Positions 24,451 to 35,402 of a DNA stretch of 64,000 nucleotides are shown in pieces; the first letter of the stretch is position 1; each line of letters begins with the position of its first letter. The position numbers and the translations under genes are program-made. Source of the DNA: Ophiostoma sp. CBS 140.51 (lineage: Eukaryota > Ascomycota > Sordariomycetes > Ophiostomatales > Ophiostomataceae); the NCBI GenBank assembly GCA_029298735.1, contig JANSLP010000125.1:22068-86067 (forward strand), given 5' to 3'. The notes under the pieces were generated by a model. The model did no database searches. It worked only from the letters and a program-made list of their open reading frames with translations, and had not been told where the DNA came from.

Positions 24451-27400
24451 CTACACCTTCGACACATAATCTAGCAGCTTTGTACCCGTGAAGCGGCCAC
24501 CAAATACGGGCTGCAAGTGGTCAAATAGCGCCAGTGTATCCTCCTCCCGCACACCGGTGATGGGTTCTGGGTCGTAGGGCAGCATGCGGGAGAGCACGTC
24601 CTTGGCTTCGATAGCCAGTTTCCGAGCCTCGTCCCGACGCTTGGATGTTTGCGCATTCTCGCCCTCAGCCTGAATACGCTCCGTCATGATCATCGACAGG
24701 TGGTACTTTGTGCGTGCCACGGCAGCCTCGGGCCAGAAGTTCTTGCCACCTCGGCCGGCTGCCTTGCCAAGGGCCGACTTCATAAGTATCTCGGCGTCTT
24801 CGAGGCGGCCCATGTAGTGGCAGAGGGCAGCAACAGCATACTGACTCTGCAGCGTAAAGTAGCTGGCACGTCCCTGAAAGCCGAGACGGGCCTTGAGGAT
24901 GTCTTGGTGCATGTCGAGTGCCTGCTGCAGGTTGCCCGACTGGAGCATGATGCAGGCAAGGTCGAAGCGGTAGCGCATGGTCATGGCCATATCGCTGACG
25001 CTCTCGATGATGTGCGCAGCCTTCTCACTCAGCGCCAGGGCCTCGTGAAACTGGCGCCGGTACATCTTACAGTAGGCCAGGTGGTGGTGCAGCTTGGCAA
25101 TGGCAAAGGCTGTCCCGCCATCCTCGGCCTTGCCAATCTCCATGTAGATGGCGAGACACTCTTCATAGATGGGCTCCGCCTTGCGGAAGTCGTTGAACTG
25201 GAGTAGGGTGTTGGCGTAGTCGGCGCGTGCATTGTTGAGTACGAGCTTGTCCTCGTTGGTGACACTCTCGGGCCTCCGTTGCTTCAGCATGCTCTCGCGG
25301 TACTCGAGAATCTTGGCCGACCGCTCTCTGATCTCCTTGCGGTGGCTAATGCCAAAGTACTGGAGCAGCAAGTTTATGGTAATGTTGATTTCGGAACGGA
25401 GGTTCTCGTCTCTTTGAGGAAGCTGATCCAAGACCCGCTCAGCGGAGCGCAGCAGCCTGAGGGCATCACCGTGGATGTACCGCTGCCAGAGCAAGACACC
25501 GCCATCCTTAAAGAGCTCAGCCAGACCGAGGAATGGCTTAACATTGACAATGGACAGAGGGTCGGCGTAGGCTCTCTGGAGACTGAGCACATGGGGCAGG
25601 TACTCCTTGAACGCGTTCCACTTGGCCTGTTCAGGGGTATCAAGTGAAGGTCGCGGAAGACGGTTCCGAATCAACTCGTAAGCAATGCCGAAAATGATGT
25701 CGCGCTCGTCACGGTTGCCGTTCATATCCTGCAGCAGCTTGGACTGGAGCAGGCGATGGACTGTGTAGATTTCACGCTCACCTTGCTTGCGCTCAGAGAC
25801 GATGCTCTGGCTCTTGAGCTTGCTAATGATGACACGGAGGCTGTGAAATCGTTTTGTTAGCGACAGTTGTTTCGAATAATAGAGTTTGAATGTACTTACC
25901 GGCTCTTTTTCAGGTAAGCGGGCCCTGGCTGGTTTGGATTGTTCCATTCGAGCACCTCTCGTTGGATACCGTTGCTGTCGAGGAAGGCCATGATCTTGAG
26001 CAGCTTCATCTCGTCGATGCTAAGGTCTCTGAGAGCCATATACAGGACACTGTCGCGACCGCTCGTGTCAAGGACAGCACCGCCTTCGGCCGCGTTGCCT
26101 GTGTTGCCGGCGAGCCGGGCATTTGGTCGCCATTCGTTCCAGTACTCCCAAAACTCTGACAGAGTGCATCCAAACTTCTTGATGTAGCCTGAGACGTACA
26201 CAATCAGAAGTGGCAGGCCAATCAACCCTGCAATCTCGCCCGCCACTTTGTATTCAGGATCGCGGAGGGACATCTCCTCCGGCCGCAACTCTTCAGGCAG
26301 GCCATAAATGAGAAGTTTCCGACCCTCCTCAACGTCCAGTTCCTGCAGCATGATGCGGAAGTAGTTGACTGGCCGTGATGGTGCCGTCAGGCTCTCGTGT
26401 CGTGTGGTGATGAGAATGGAGCCTTGCGTGGCCGACGTCTTGTTTGGCGTGTAGACGTCGATATCCTCCCACCGATCGACATTGTCGAGAACCATGAGCC
26501 AGCGTTTGTCCCTAATCTGCTCCAGGAACTCACGACCAAGACGGATCAGTGTATCTTGGTCGGTGCCGTCTGGGGCCAGCTGCAACTGCTGGGCGATTTG
26601 CGAGAAGGTATCGCTTGATCCGACGGGCGTTTCGGCTTGCACCCAGAAAATGTAATGGTAGCTCTGCTCGAAGCGCCAGGTGTACTCGACGGCAAGTGCA
26701 GTCTTGCCCATACCGCCCTCACCGCTCACGACACACACACGGCCAGGCTCGGACAGAATCTTGTACAAGTTTGCCAGCTCCTTGTCGCGGCCCATGAAGT
26801 CTGAGTTACGTGGTGACGCAAATGTGCGCAGCAGGGGCAGCTTCTCTGTTGACGATGCCAGGGATGGAGGGCTCGCAACCTGCTGTAGGGCTTGTCGTGT
26901 CTTCTGGCTGTTTGTTGTGGATGTTGTCATCCGTCGTGTAGGCGTGTCCCGTTCGCCAGCCACCTTCTTGCCTACACTAGTGTTGCTTCCAGTCTGGAAC
27001 ATGCGGTCAATCAGCATCTTCCGGGTTTCTCCTCCTCCGGCGCGAGAGTCGGAGTCCTTAGAGCCGTCATAGTCTGACATGTCGTCCAAGAGGTCCAGTC
27101 GGCTGGTACCGTCCATGAACAAGTCGGGAGGCTGCTTTCCTCGCTCCAGGTTGAGCTTGAACTGTTCCGTGACGAATGTGTTGAGGACAAACTCCTTGCG
27201 GCCACGTTCTGACATAGCGTCGTCGCTCTGTGAGAAAATGTCGTCGGAGTCGTCCTCTTCCGAGGCGTCCTCGTTGGCAATGGACAGCAGGGCAAAGTAC
27301 TCCAGATGGCGTCCGATGTGGTCCTTGCAGGCAGTGGCCTCGACCTTGTCGCCACACAGGGGACATATTTGTGTGCCGACGTGCTGCCCCGAGAGCGTCT

Positions 27401-28949
27401 GTCGTAGCATAGCCTTCATCATGGCCACCTCTTTCTCATCCTCAAGCTCCCTGCAATGTGTCTGCACGATATGCTCGGTCGCTTCGCTCTTGGTATCAAA
27501 CTCTTTCATGCAGGCAGGACACGGCCACGTCTTCTTGATCCGGTGAGACTCCAACTCATGGCGGTACCACTCGTCCCGTTGTGCGTAGGTCTCTTGGGCA
27601 CTGAAGCACTTGTCGAATGTACACAAGTACGGCTCCAAGTCTTCGAGAAGATGCTCGTTCCAGTCTTCTTCGGTCTTGATCTTACCGCCAGCCTCGAGGT
27701 CGTAGCCACAGAAATTGCAAGTGAAGAGTTGCGTCTTTCCCTTGGGTAGCTCGGTGAGTTGTAGAGGCATCTTTGGGAAGAGAGCCTCTCTGGCCGGAGG
27801 TTGTTGAAGCATCTCACTGCCTGCCATCTGGAACTTTTTGGAGTTGAAAGTCGCCATAGTTGCCAGTGTTGTTGCCGACTCGGCCCTGTTAAGCCTTGGT
27901 GCTATTGAGTCGACGTCGAAGATGGATGCCGTGTCGGATTGCGCTGTACTGCTCGCTGCAGCTGACATTAGTGGCAAAAACATCGGTGCCTTTTGTATCG
28001 GTTGTCGTCGCTCCAGCTTGAGAGTCGGCTTTTGAAAATTGAAGGCGTCTTGTGCCACGTCGTGATGATGAGGCTTCTTGCTGCCCTTCTTGGCGACATG
28101 GATCTTGCCGTCCTGCTGAATTTGTTCCTGCACGGCCATTTGGGCCACTCTCCGTCTCCAGTTGGCACGGCCAAGGCGAGTCTTGAGTATGCTAGATGCT
28201 GAGGGAAACTCCAGTTTTGCGCGCTCAATATCCAGTTGATCACTGATGTCGCTGGTGTTGCTGATACTCGACGAGTACGTGTCGATATCTTGTGGATATG
28301 GGCGGTCGAGGCTGGGGCCGAGCATAATCAAGTTTTCGACTTGCTCGCCGATAAAATCAAAGACGTCGGAGAACATCTCGAGCAAACTGGCGGTTTCTGC
28401 ATCGTCCAGCGATACGCCATCAACAGAGACTGGGACCAACTCATCTCGACTGCTCGTGCCGCTCTCATTTTCGGGAAGTGCCGTGATGGGTGGTAACGAA
28501 CGGTCGCCTGGATCGTCAGTGGCGCGGTTTGACCATTCCTGTAGCTTTTCGTCCTCAAGGAGCTGGAGGGCTGTAGGTTGTCAGTCAGCCGTACATGCGC
28601 AAGTGGTTTCTATTATTGACGCTGGCATACCTTCATCGAGAGATACTTGGAGCTCGTGAAGAGCCTCGACGACTGTTTCGTGAAGGTCCTTGGATTTGCG
28701 CAGCTTGTAATCTAGCGTTTGATCTTCGGCTCCTGTCTCGTGGCCCCAAGTTGTGAGCCGTGCAAAGGCATCGTCGAGGGCTTGATTTTGTGTTTCTGTT
28801 TCTGGGAGGAGTTGTGCAAATGGTATGAAATTCGAGCACAGCTTGTTGAATGTTTGCGAAACGTTTTCATAGCGCGCTGCAATGACCGCTTTCACGATGC
28901 CCGGTCTCCTCTTGCCGAGAGCATCGTACATGTGTGTTGGTTTGTCCAT
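24451..28949 (-). CDS. NLR-type STAND ATPase with C2H2 zinc fingers and TPR-like repeats
   Basis: Three exons, 28949-28631, 28570-25900 and 25840-24451, join in frame to 1459 residues; introns are 60 and 59 bp. Residues about 1-120 form a helical N-terminus I do not recognise. Residues about 390-535 hold a Cys/His block of several finger-like units (for example CNFCGYDL, CPACMKEF, CPLCGDKV). The NB-ARC module follows: P-loop GEGGMGKT at 723-730, Walker B-like WLMVLDNVD, sensor-like GSILITTRH and a GLPL-like GLIGLPLLIV. After about residue 1060 come helical tetratricopeptide-type repeats rich in Ala, Tyr and Leu. Such proteins are the fungal counterparts of NLR sensors: nucleotide-driven switches in non-self recognition and programmed cell death. 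Ligand and output are unknown. The start at 28949 avoids a hydrophobic extension that would come from an ATG 39 bases upstream. The divergent neighbour at 30905 is a HeLo-like/DUF7580 gene. Confidence 0.88.
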
Positions 28950-30904
28950 CGCACGTCGGCTTGTGTGCAGACAAAACAAGAAAATCAAGTCAGATCAGTG
29001 TCGACAACACATATGCGCCTTCGTGAGAAAGACGCTTTGTGGTTATTGTCCCTCTGCGTTGGTGGTTGAGATGATGTGCAGGTTAACGATGTGCAAGTGA
29101 CATGTGCCGTCCACCTCCGAGGGACCCACGTTGCGTTGACAGATACGATATGGAATGCGGTGCAGATAAGTTGGCACCGCCCTGCTTGTATTGTGTATGA
29201 TGTGCAAGGCTAGCGGGGTCGAACAGCTCCCCGGGTGTTTGTTGGAGAGAAAGACAAAAAGACGCCAACTGCCTGGCACGAGTAAGTGTCGGCGGCTCCC
29301 GGCCGTTCTGTGTGGACTGGCAAATAGTCGAATAAGAAACAAGGCTGGTTGTATTGATTTCAAATGACAATGCGAAAATAAAAGAGATGCTCGCTCTCTC
29401 TCTCCTTTGCCCGACCACAACCGTATTGCTCACCAATCGAAAGCACCATGCGGCTCTACGTCGTACTCGTTTTTCTTTTTCTTTGCCAGTGGTGGTGGCC
29501 GTGTCGGGGTAATTAATCGCTCGTCGGGTCCAAAGAAGCGGGCAAACATTATGAGCAAATCGAGGAAGAAGGCAAGAAGGTGTGCTGGTATGCCTTGGGA
29601 CGACAACGAAATCAGGGAGACCTTTGCGAATCAGCCTCATCAGTTAAACGACAGCGTGACCAGTATTCGCTTGGCGTGGACACAACACCAACAAGGGCAG
29701 GAAAGGGACCAAAGGGACTCGTTAGCTTTGATGTTTCGTCCCTCTGGTTCCTTTGTTTGGACGGTGCGCTGTTCCGATCTGCAATTGTCGCTAGCTGCAT
29801 GTTAGTGCAGCGAAATGCACAACAACCAGCAAGGTGGCCACATGCGGTCTAAGGTTTGCACAGCCTCTGTTTCCGCATCCCCAAGATGAGGCGGGGGATA
29901 GAAATTGTCCAAGGTGTGCCTTCATATGCTTTCCCTCATCTCCGGACATGATGGCGGTTTTTGATATTAAAACGTGCACAAACTCATCGCCTTCATCCCT
30001 GACTGGTCAAAGTGAAGACACGCGATGATAATTCAACTGGAAGGACAAAGAGAAAGGCGTGTCCTATATCGGCGCGCTGTCACGAAGAGGTTTGACCCCG
30101 CCACAAGGCTGTGGGTGGGAGGATGAGAGAAAGTGTGTCGTTGTTTGGCTTACAGATAACGCTCGGCCCAGCCGCCCTGATATCTTTGAAGGAATGTTGT
30201 CGGTTCAAGGTCGTACGGAGTAAATTCCGTGTTTATTTTGCTGCCTGCCACTTGCATCCTCGGTCAGGGTCCCGCTTAATCGTTTTGCTGTTTCGTAGTT
30301 TTGTTGTTCCCAGTTTCTCCCCCAGAAAGAGGTGGGTGAGAGGTGGAGGAGAGGGGCCATGCACCTTCTCTTCCAAGCTTCGGTGCCTTCTAGCGTCGTT
30401 CTTTTGCGGTTCAGACGGCACAAAAGATCGCTGCTCACTTGCTTGAGCGTTCTTGTCGGTTTCCCGTAGTTTGCTGCCGGTTTGCTGGCTCCTCGTTGGC
30501 CAGCCCTGACTGGTGATTCGATGTGTCGTTTTGATTTCACAAGCTGGCGTCATTTCTGGACTGTAAAGATTGTAAGCCGGCCGGCCCCTCTAACCCTGAA
30601 AGCGAAATAAGGCTTGGCTCGAAACGAAGTGCGGCCAACACACCAACTTTGCCAGATGCCAACCAAGGAGCGTCCGCGGCCGCCCCCCATTTCGCAGTTG
30701 GCTTGGAAAACGGTTCATTAACTCTGTTCCCACTCTTAGATCTTTTGGGATTCTTGTCTTTGAACGTCAACTTTCTTTTTCAATAGCAAACCTTTCAACA
30801 ATACAAATTCTGAACTTCATATTGCATGTCGTGGACTATCATTCTTTGTCGTCAACAACCTTAACCAACACCACATTTTGTGAACGCAACAACACGCCGC
30901 CCTC
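28950..30904. promoter_or_regulatory. Divergent intergenic/promoter region of the NLR and DUF7580 genes
   Basis: About 1.95 kb separates the two divergent start codons. Minus-strand frames upstream of the NLR (such as 29640-29083) have no domain and probably lie in its leader. The last 120 bases before 30905 are AT- and CA-rich, typical of a fungal 5' UTR. The arrangement allows joint regulation of the pair, but no shared element was identified. Confidence 0.45.
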
Positions 30905-32720
30905 ATGTCGGGCATAGAGGTGATCGGCCTGGCCCTCGCCCTATGGCCAGTGGTCGGGTGTCTCAACGAACTCTACTCGTCGGTCAAAGATGGCTCCGCC
31001 AGCCGATGGGCCATGACCATCAAAGTACAGGAGCGCATCTTTAAAGAGTGTGTGCTCAAGCTGCTGCAAGGGGACGAGGACCTGTCGGAAAAGGACCGGC
31101 TCGGGCTCATCAACGGCGACAAGAGCTTTGCCAGCCTATGGCAGGATGCCGAGTTCAGCGCCCGGCTGGAGAGCCGGCTCGACAAAGAGCTGTGCATGCT
31201 CATCAAGCATGAAGTCTCTGAAATTTCTAAGTTGGTGTCGAATCTGCGACGGTACATTGGCGAGATCAAGACGGAGCCGGTGGCCAAACGCGTGCTGCCA
31301 TCGTTTCGGGATGTGAAGCGGGTGCTGCGCAAGGACGAGATCAAGAAGAACCTGGAGAACTTGGCGTTCCACAACTCGGCGCTGCGCAAGCTGCTCAAGA
31401 CGTGCTCGAGCACGGCGTATGCGGACGCGAAACCAGCAGCCAACTCGGCACCACGGCGCAGCACATCACAGGGAGAACAACAAAAGCGAATCGACGCGCA
31501 GTTCTTCAACGGCTTCCACGAGGTCCTCGGCAAGAGCTTCCGTTGCAGCTGTCCAGCAGGCCACGAGGCCAACCTGTCGGTGACTGACACGATGGTGATG
31601 TTCCAGTCGTCGGATCTGTCGCGGGTCATGTCGAACCTTCGGATGCGCGGGCGCTCGGCTACAATGGAGAGCGATATGACAGCCTATGAAGACCCAGATG
31701 ACAGTGAAGACATGATGAGGTGAGTCTCCACGTAGCTCCGTCTTGCTTGATGATGAGGTACAACTGCTGACCAACAGTGAATGGATCCGATCGACGTGGT
31801 CAAGGGCACGGCAGGGCAGCCTGTCAACCCGGCCATGCGACAACCCGGCGCTGCTCGTCAAGTACAGCGAGAGCCGCGGCGTGCAAAATTTCACGCCCAT
31901 CCCGGACCTCTGCCAGTGGATCCATACTGTGCGCACATCACCACCCAGCTCACCCAAGATGACAACGGAAGAGCTTCAGGGTGTGCTCGGCGCCAACGAC
32001 GATGGAAGCCGGCGGTACACAGTACGCGCTCCCCGGCAGCACACGCCGCTCAACATTGTCTCGATGGAGGAGTGGTTGACGACATGTGGCACGGAAAGCA
32101 AGCGGCGACGGGTGCGGGCCGAGCTGGCCATGAACCTGGCCGCCACTATCCTGCAGTTCTATCCAACGGCATGGATCGAAAAGACGTGGACATGGCGCAA
32201 CTTTTCGGTGGCGCGCGACGAGACATCACACAACCTGATGATTACACAACGATTCTGGTCGCTCGATCTACCACGGCGGCAGAGCCTCAAGAAGGCGCCG
32301 TCGTCGATGCCGAGCAAGTTCTGGAGCACGTTCCAGGATCTCGACCCGATGCTCGTGCGGCTTGGCTTCGCTCTCATTGAGCTGGCCCTCGGCAAGCGCC
32401 TGGCAGACATCCGGTGCGAAAAGGACATATCGGGCGATGACAATGGGAGTGGTAGTGGTGGAAGCAGCGATGCCGACCTGGTCGACTACTACACGGCCGT
32501 CGACATTTTGAACAGCAACGAGATTGAGGACGAGATCGGCGTCGCGTATCAGCGCGTAGTCGAAGCGTGCCTGCGGTGCCGGGTGATTAGCGATGTTGGC
32601 GTCAAGATGCTCAAGTCCAACTCGAGCAAGTTTGAGGCGGACTTGGAGCAGTTTGTGGTGGGTCCTCTGCGACAACATCACTCGTCAATTTGGGGCACAG
32701 CGCAGGTGACGACATATTGA
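30905..32720 (+). CDS. DUF7580 protein with HeLo-like (prion-inhibition type) N-terminus
   Basis: Two exons, 30905-31719 and 31778-32720, give 585 residues. The GTGAGT...CAG intron splits a Ser codon and restores the frame. The hydrophobic start MSGIEVIGLALALWPVV followed by amphipathic helices is the signature of HeLo-like/prion-inhibition domains found on many fungal DUF7580 proteins. The C-terminal half has the family's typical features: a FALIELALGKRLADI segment and a late YYTAVDIL...AYQRVVEACLRC segment. In this group, HeLo-type domains can act on membranes to cause cell death when activated by a partner; whether this one does is inference. I see no known amyloid signalling motif at either end. 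It is transcribed away from the NLR at 24.5-28.9 kb. Confidence 0.82.
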
Positions 32721-33077
32721 CGGGTGGACATGGAAGGCATGGAGGACATGGAGAACAGGATGAACGGATTATGACAAAAGGCCACAAGGATAGGACTCAC
32801 TATATATGATGGCGTTTATCGTCTTATTTGGGTATGGATTCAGATATTGGCAAGCGAGCTTTGTGTTTTTAGTCTTCTCTTTATTTTCTTGGAAACGTAA
32901 CAGAATTTGATCACGGGACTTGACCAGATGGTGAATCATGTGTAAAAAAACTTTAATTATGACACTGTAGGCTCAAACGACATTGCCAAGATTAGCACCA
33001 AACCCGGCAACGAAAATGTAACAAACGACAAGACGACGGACGCATCTAAGAAAGACGAGCCACCAAAGCAGGAGTAC
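32721..33077. other. Short intergenic stretch; possible unseen first exon of the transporter
   Basis: The transporter frame stays open upstream of 33078, with tail-like codons back to about 32968, and then meets an acceptor-like CTGTAG. A possible first exon from the ATG at about 32810 to a GTAACA donor at about 32899 would fit the phase. It would add an unusual hydrophobic stretch, so I do not accept it. Confidence 0.3.
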
Positions 33078-35058
33078 ATGACGGGTCTGCCATTTGTGAT
33101 CACATTTGGCTCTCTCATGCTAGCTGCGTTATTATCAGCACTGAACGCATCTATGATATCAACAGTGCGTACCCCATACACTGGCCTCACTTATTCAAAA
33201 ATGAAAGAACATATGTCCTAACATTTATCAGGCCACACCATCAATTACCAATGCATTTCACTCTATCGAGGATGTTGGCTGGTATAGCTCGAGTTATTTA
33301 ATTTCGAAGTAAGTACGACCTTTCTGAACATACTCCGGTTCTGTCCTGCGTTAACATCAACAGTTGCGCAATGCTGCCATTAACAGGCAAAATATTTGCC
33401 ATCTTCCCTCTAAGAGTAAGCAATCACTTTTCCTGGACAGCGTGTATTTCCTTACTGACACGCTCAGTACACATTCATCGCGTTCGTCTTTATCTTTGAG
33501 ATTGGTAATCTCGTCGCTGGCGTGGCTGTGTCCTCTCCGATGCTGATTGTCGGTCGTGCGATTACCGGCATTGGCGGCTCGGGTATTCTCACGGGCGCCA
33601 CGGCAATCATCACCACCATCCGCCCTCTCGAGAAGAGACCGATGCTCATCGGCACGATCATGGGTGGTGTTGCCCTTGGACAAGTTGGTGGACCACTTCT
33701 CGGTGGCGCACTGGCCCAGATCACATGGCGATGGGTGTTTTACATGTGAGTGCTCTTGGTCTGTTGCTGCAACATGGAAGAAAAGAAAAGAAAAGAAAAA
33801 TTAACAAAATTCCTCACAGCAACCTACCTCTCGGTGGTATCGTCATACTGCTTTTCCTATTTGTTGTCCGCCTTCCGACACCGCCTCAGAAGCTGAAGCA
33901 GCTACAGGATCTTGCTCAGGGAACGGCGGTCAAATCAGGCGACAAGTCCGGCACCGATGCTGCGCCCGCTGTCCCAGTCAAGCTCACCCGCCGCCAACAT
34001 TTCGACATTATCTACAAACAACTGGCCCGTATCGACTTCCCTGGCTTCTTCTGTTTTGCTGCCGCATGTGCTCTGTTTCTTATTGGCCTCGAATGGGGTG
34101 GCACAAAGTATCCTTGGCACTCGGGCACCGTCATTGGGCTACTCGTTGCCGGTGCTGCGCTCTTCATTATCTTTGGCGTCTGGTCGCAGTATCTTGGTGA
34201 CCGAGCACTATTGCCCTTCCGCCTACTGCGTTATGGCCACATCAATGTATTCTGTGGCATCACCGCCCTTGCCCAGGCAGCCAGTGTGTTTATTCTCATG
34301 TCCTACCTGCCCATTTGGTTCCAGGGAGTCAAAGGTGCCACGCCCATTGTCAGTGGCGTCATGCTGCTTCCAACCATCATCTCACAGCTCATTGCATCGC
34401 TGCTGTGTGGCTTCCTGGTGCAACGCACCGGCTATTACCTACCGGAAGTCATCAGTGGCAACTCAATGGTGCTCATTGCATCTGGCCTCTTCACAACATT
34501 TTCCCCAACCACAGGCTCAGGCTCTTGGATCGGTTTCCAGATCCTGGGCGGCGCCGGTCGCGGTTTCGTCATGCAGCTACTCATCACTGTCATCCAGGCT
34601 AATGTCCCACCCTCAGACATCCCGCTGGGCGTCAGCTATGTCATGTTTTGCCAGTACTTTGGTGGCGCTGTGGCCATTTGTGCGGCGCGGACTGTGTTGA
34701 CGTCGACCATTAGCTCCGAGCTGGCCAAGTATGCCCCGTCCGTCAATGCGGCGACGGTTATCAATACGGGTGTGACAGACCTACGCAGTGTGATTCCGGC
34801 CAACGAGATTGGTGGTGTCATTATCGCCTACAACAAATCGCTGGTTAATGTATATGTAAGTATGTCCCCCTCAGGTCGGATTTTAGATTACGCCTTTACT
34901 AACAGCTTGCGTAGTACCTTCAACTTGCCTTGTCAGCCACCGCTTTGGTGTGCTCTTGTTTCCTGGGCTGGCGTGACATCCGCAAGGCCAAGCCGGTTCA
35001 GATGGAAAAGGGAGACGTAGAGGTTGCCAAAACAGAGAAAGTGGCCGAGGGCAAGTAA
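33078..35058 (+). CDS. MFS drug/toxin exporter, DHA2 (14-TM) type
   Basis: Six exons (33078-33164, 33232-33308, 33364-33415, 33468-33745, 33820-34855, 34915-35058) join in frame to about 557 residues. Five GT-AG introns of 52-74 bp were placed. The product has many hydrophobic segments and family motifs: an EDVGWYSSSYLIS stretch after TM1, GRAITGIGGSG, GGVALGQVGGPLLGG (motif C-like, typical of antiporters) and WRWVFYINLPLGG. These match the H+-antiporter family that exports antifungals and fungal metabolites (TOXA-like). Expected location is the plasma membrane; the substrate is unknown. The start is uncertain, since relatives have 30-50 residues before TM1 and the open frame upstream encodes a tail-like sequence without ATG. 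A first exon may be missing from my model. No biosynthetic genes lie beside it. Confidence 0.85.
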
Positions 35059-35164
35059 ATCATAAATGTAAGCACTTTAAGTAGGGATGGACTCTAAATT
35101 TAAACGTTTAAAATATTTTGTGTTGTATTTGAATGTCTGTCTATATGTGCGTGAATGCATAAAT

Positions 35165-35170
35165 AATAAA
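35165..35170 (+). terminator. Poly(A) signal after the MFS gene
   Basis: An AATAAA hexamer lies 107 bases after the stop codon in AT-rich DNA. This is the usual position for a fungal cleavage/polyadenylation signal. Confidence 0.4.
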
Positions 35171-35402
35171 CCATTAATCTTAATATCATTAGTTTCCTAT
35201 CCCACTTGGGTTGCTGGGCAAGTGTTTGCCCTTCTGTATTGATTTCCCTCCTCCTTCTGTAATGTGCCAAGTAAAACAAGGCTTGGTATGTGAAATATAA
35301 TAATGAACAGTTAAAGAAAATAAAATGTGGCGGTGATGGTACAGGATGTGTAGGGGGTTATGCTGTGAGAGGTGTTGGGATAGTGAAGATGTTGTGACAG
35401 TC

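Noticed and set aside
29083..29640. 185-codon minus-strand frame upstream of the NLR
   Set aside because: Protein has no domain and the region fits the NLR leader or promoter. A regulatory upstream frame is possible but nothing in the sequence shows it.
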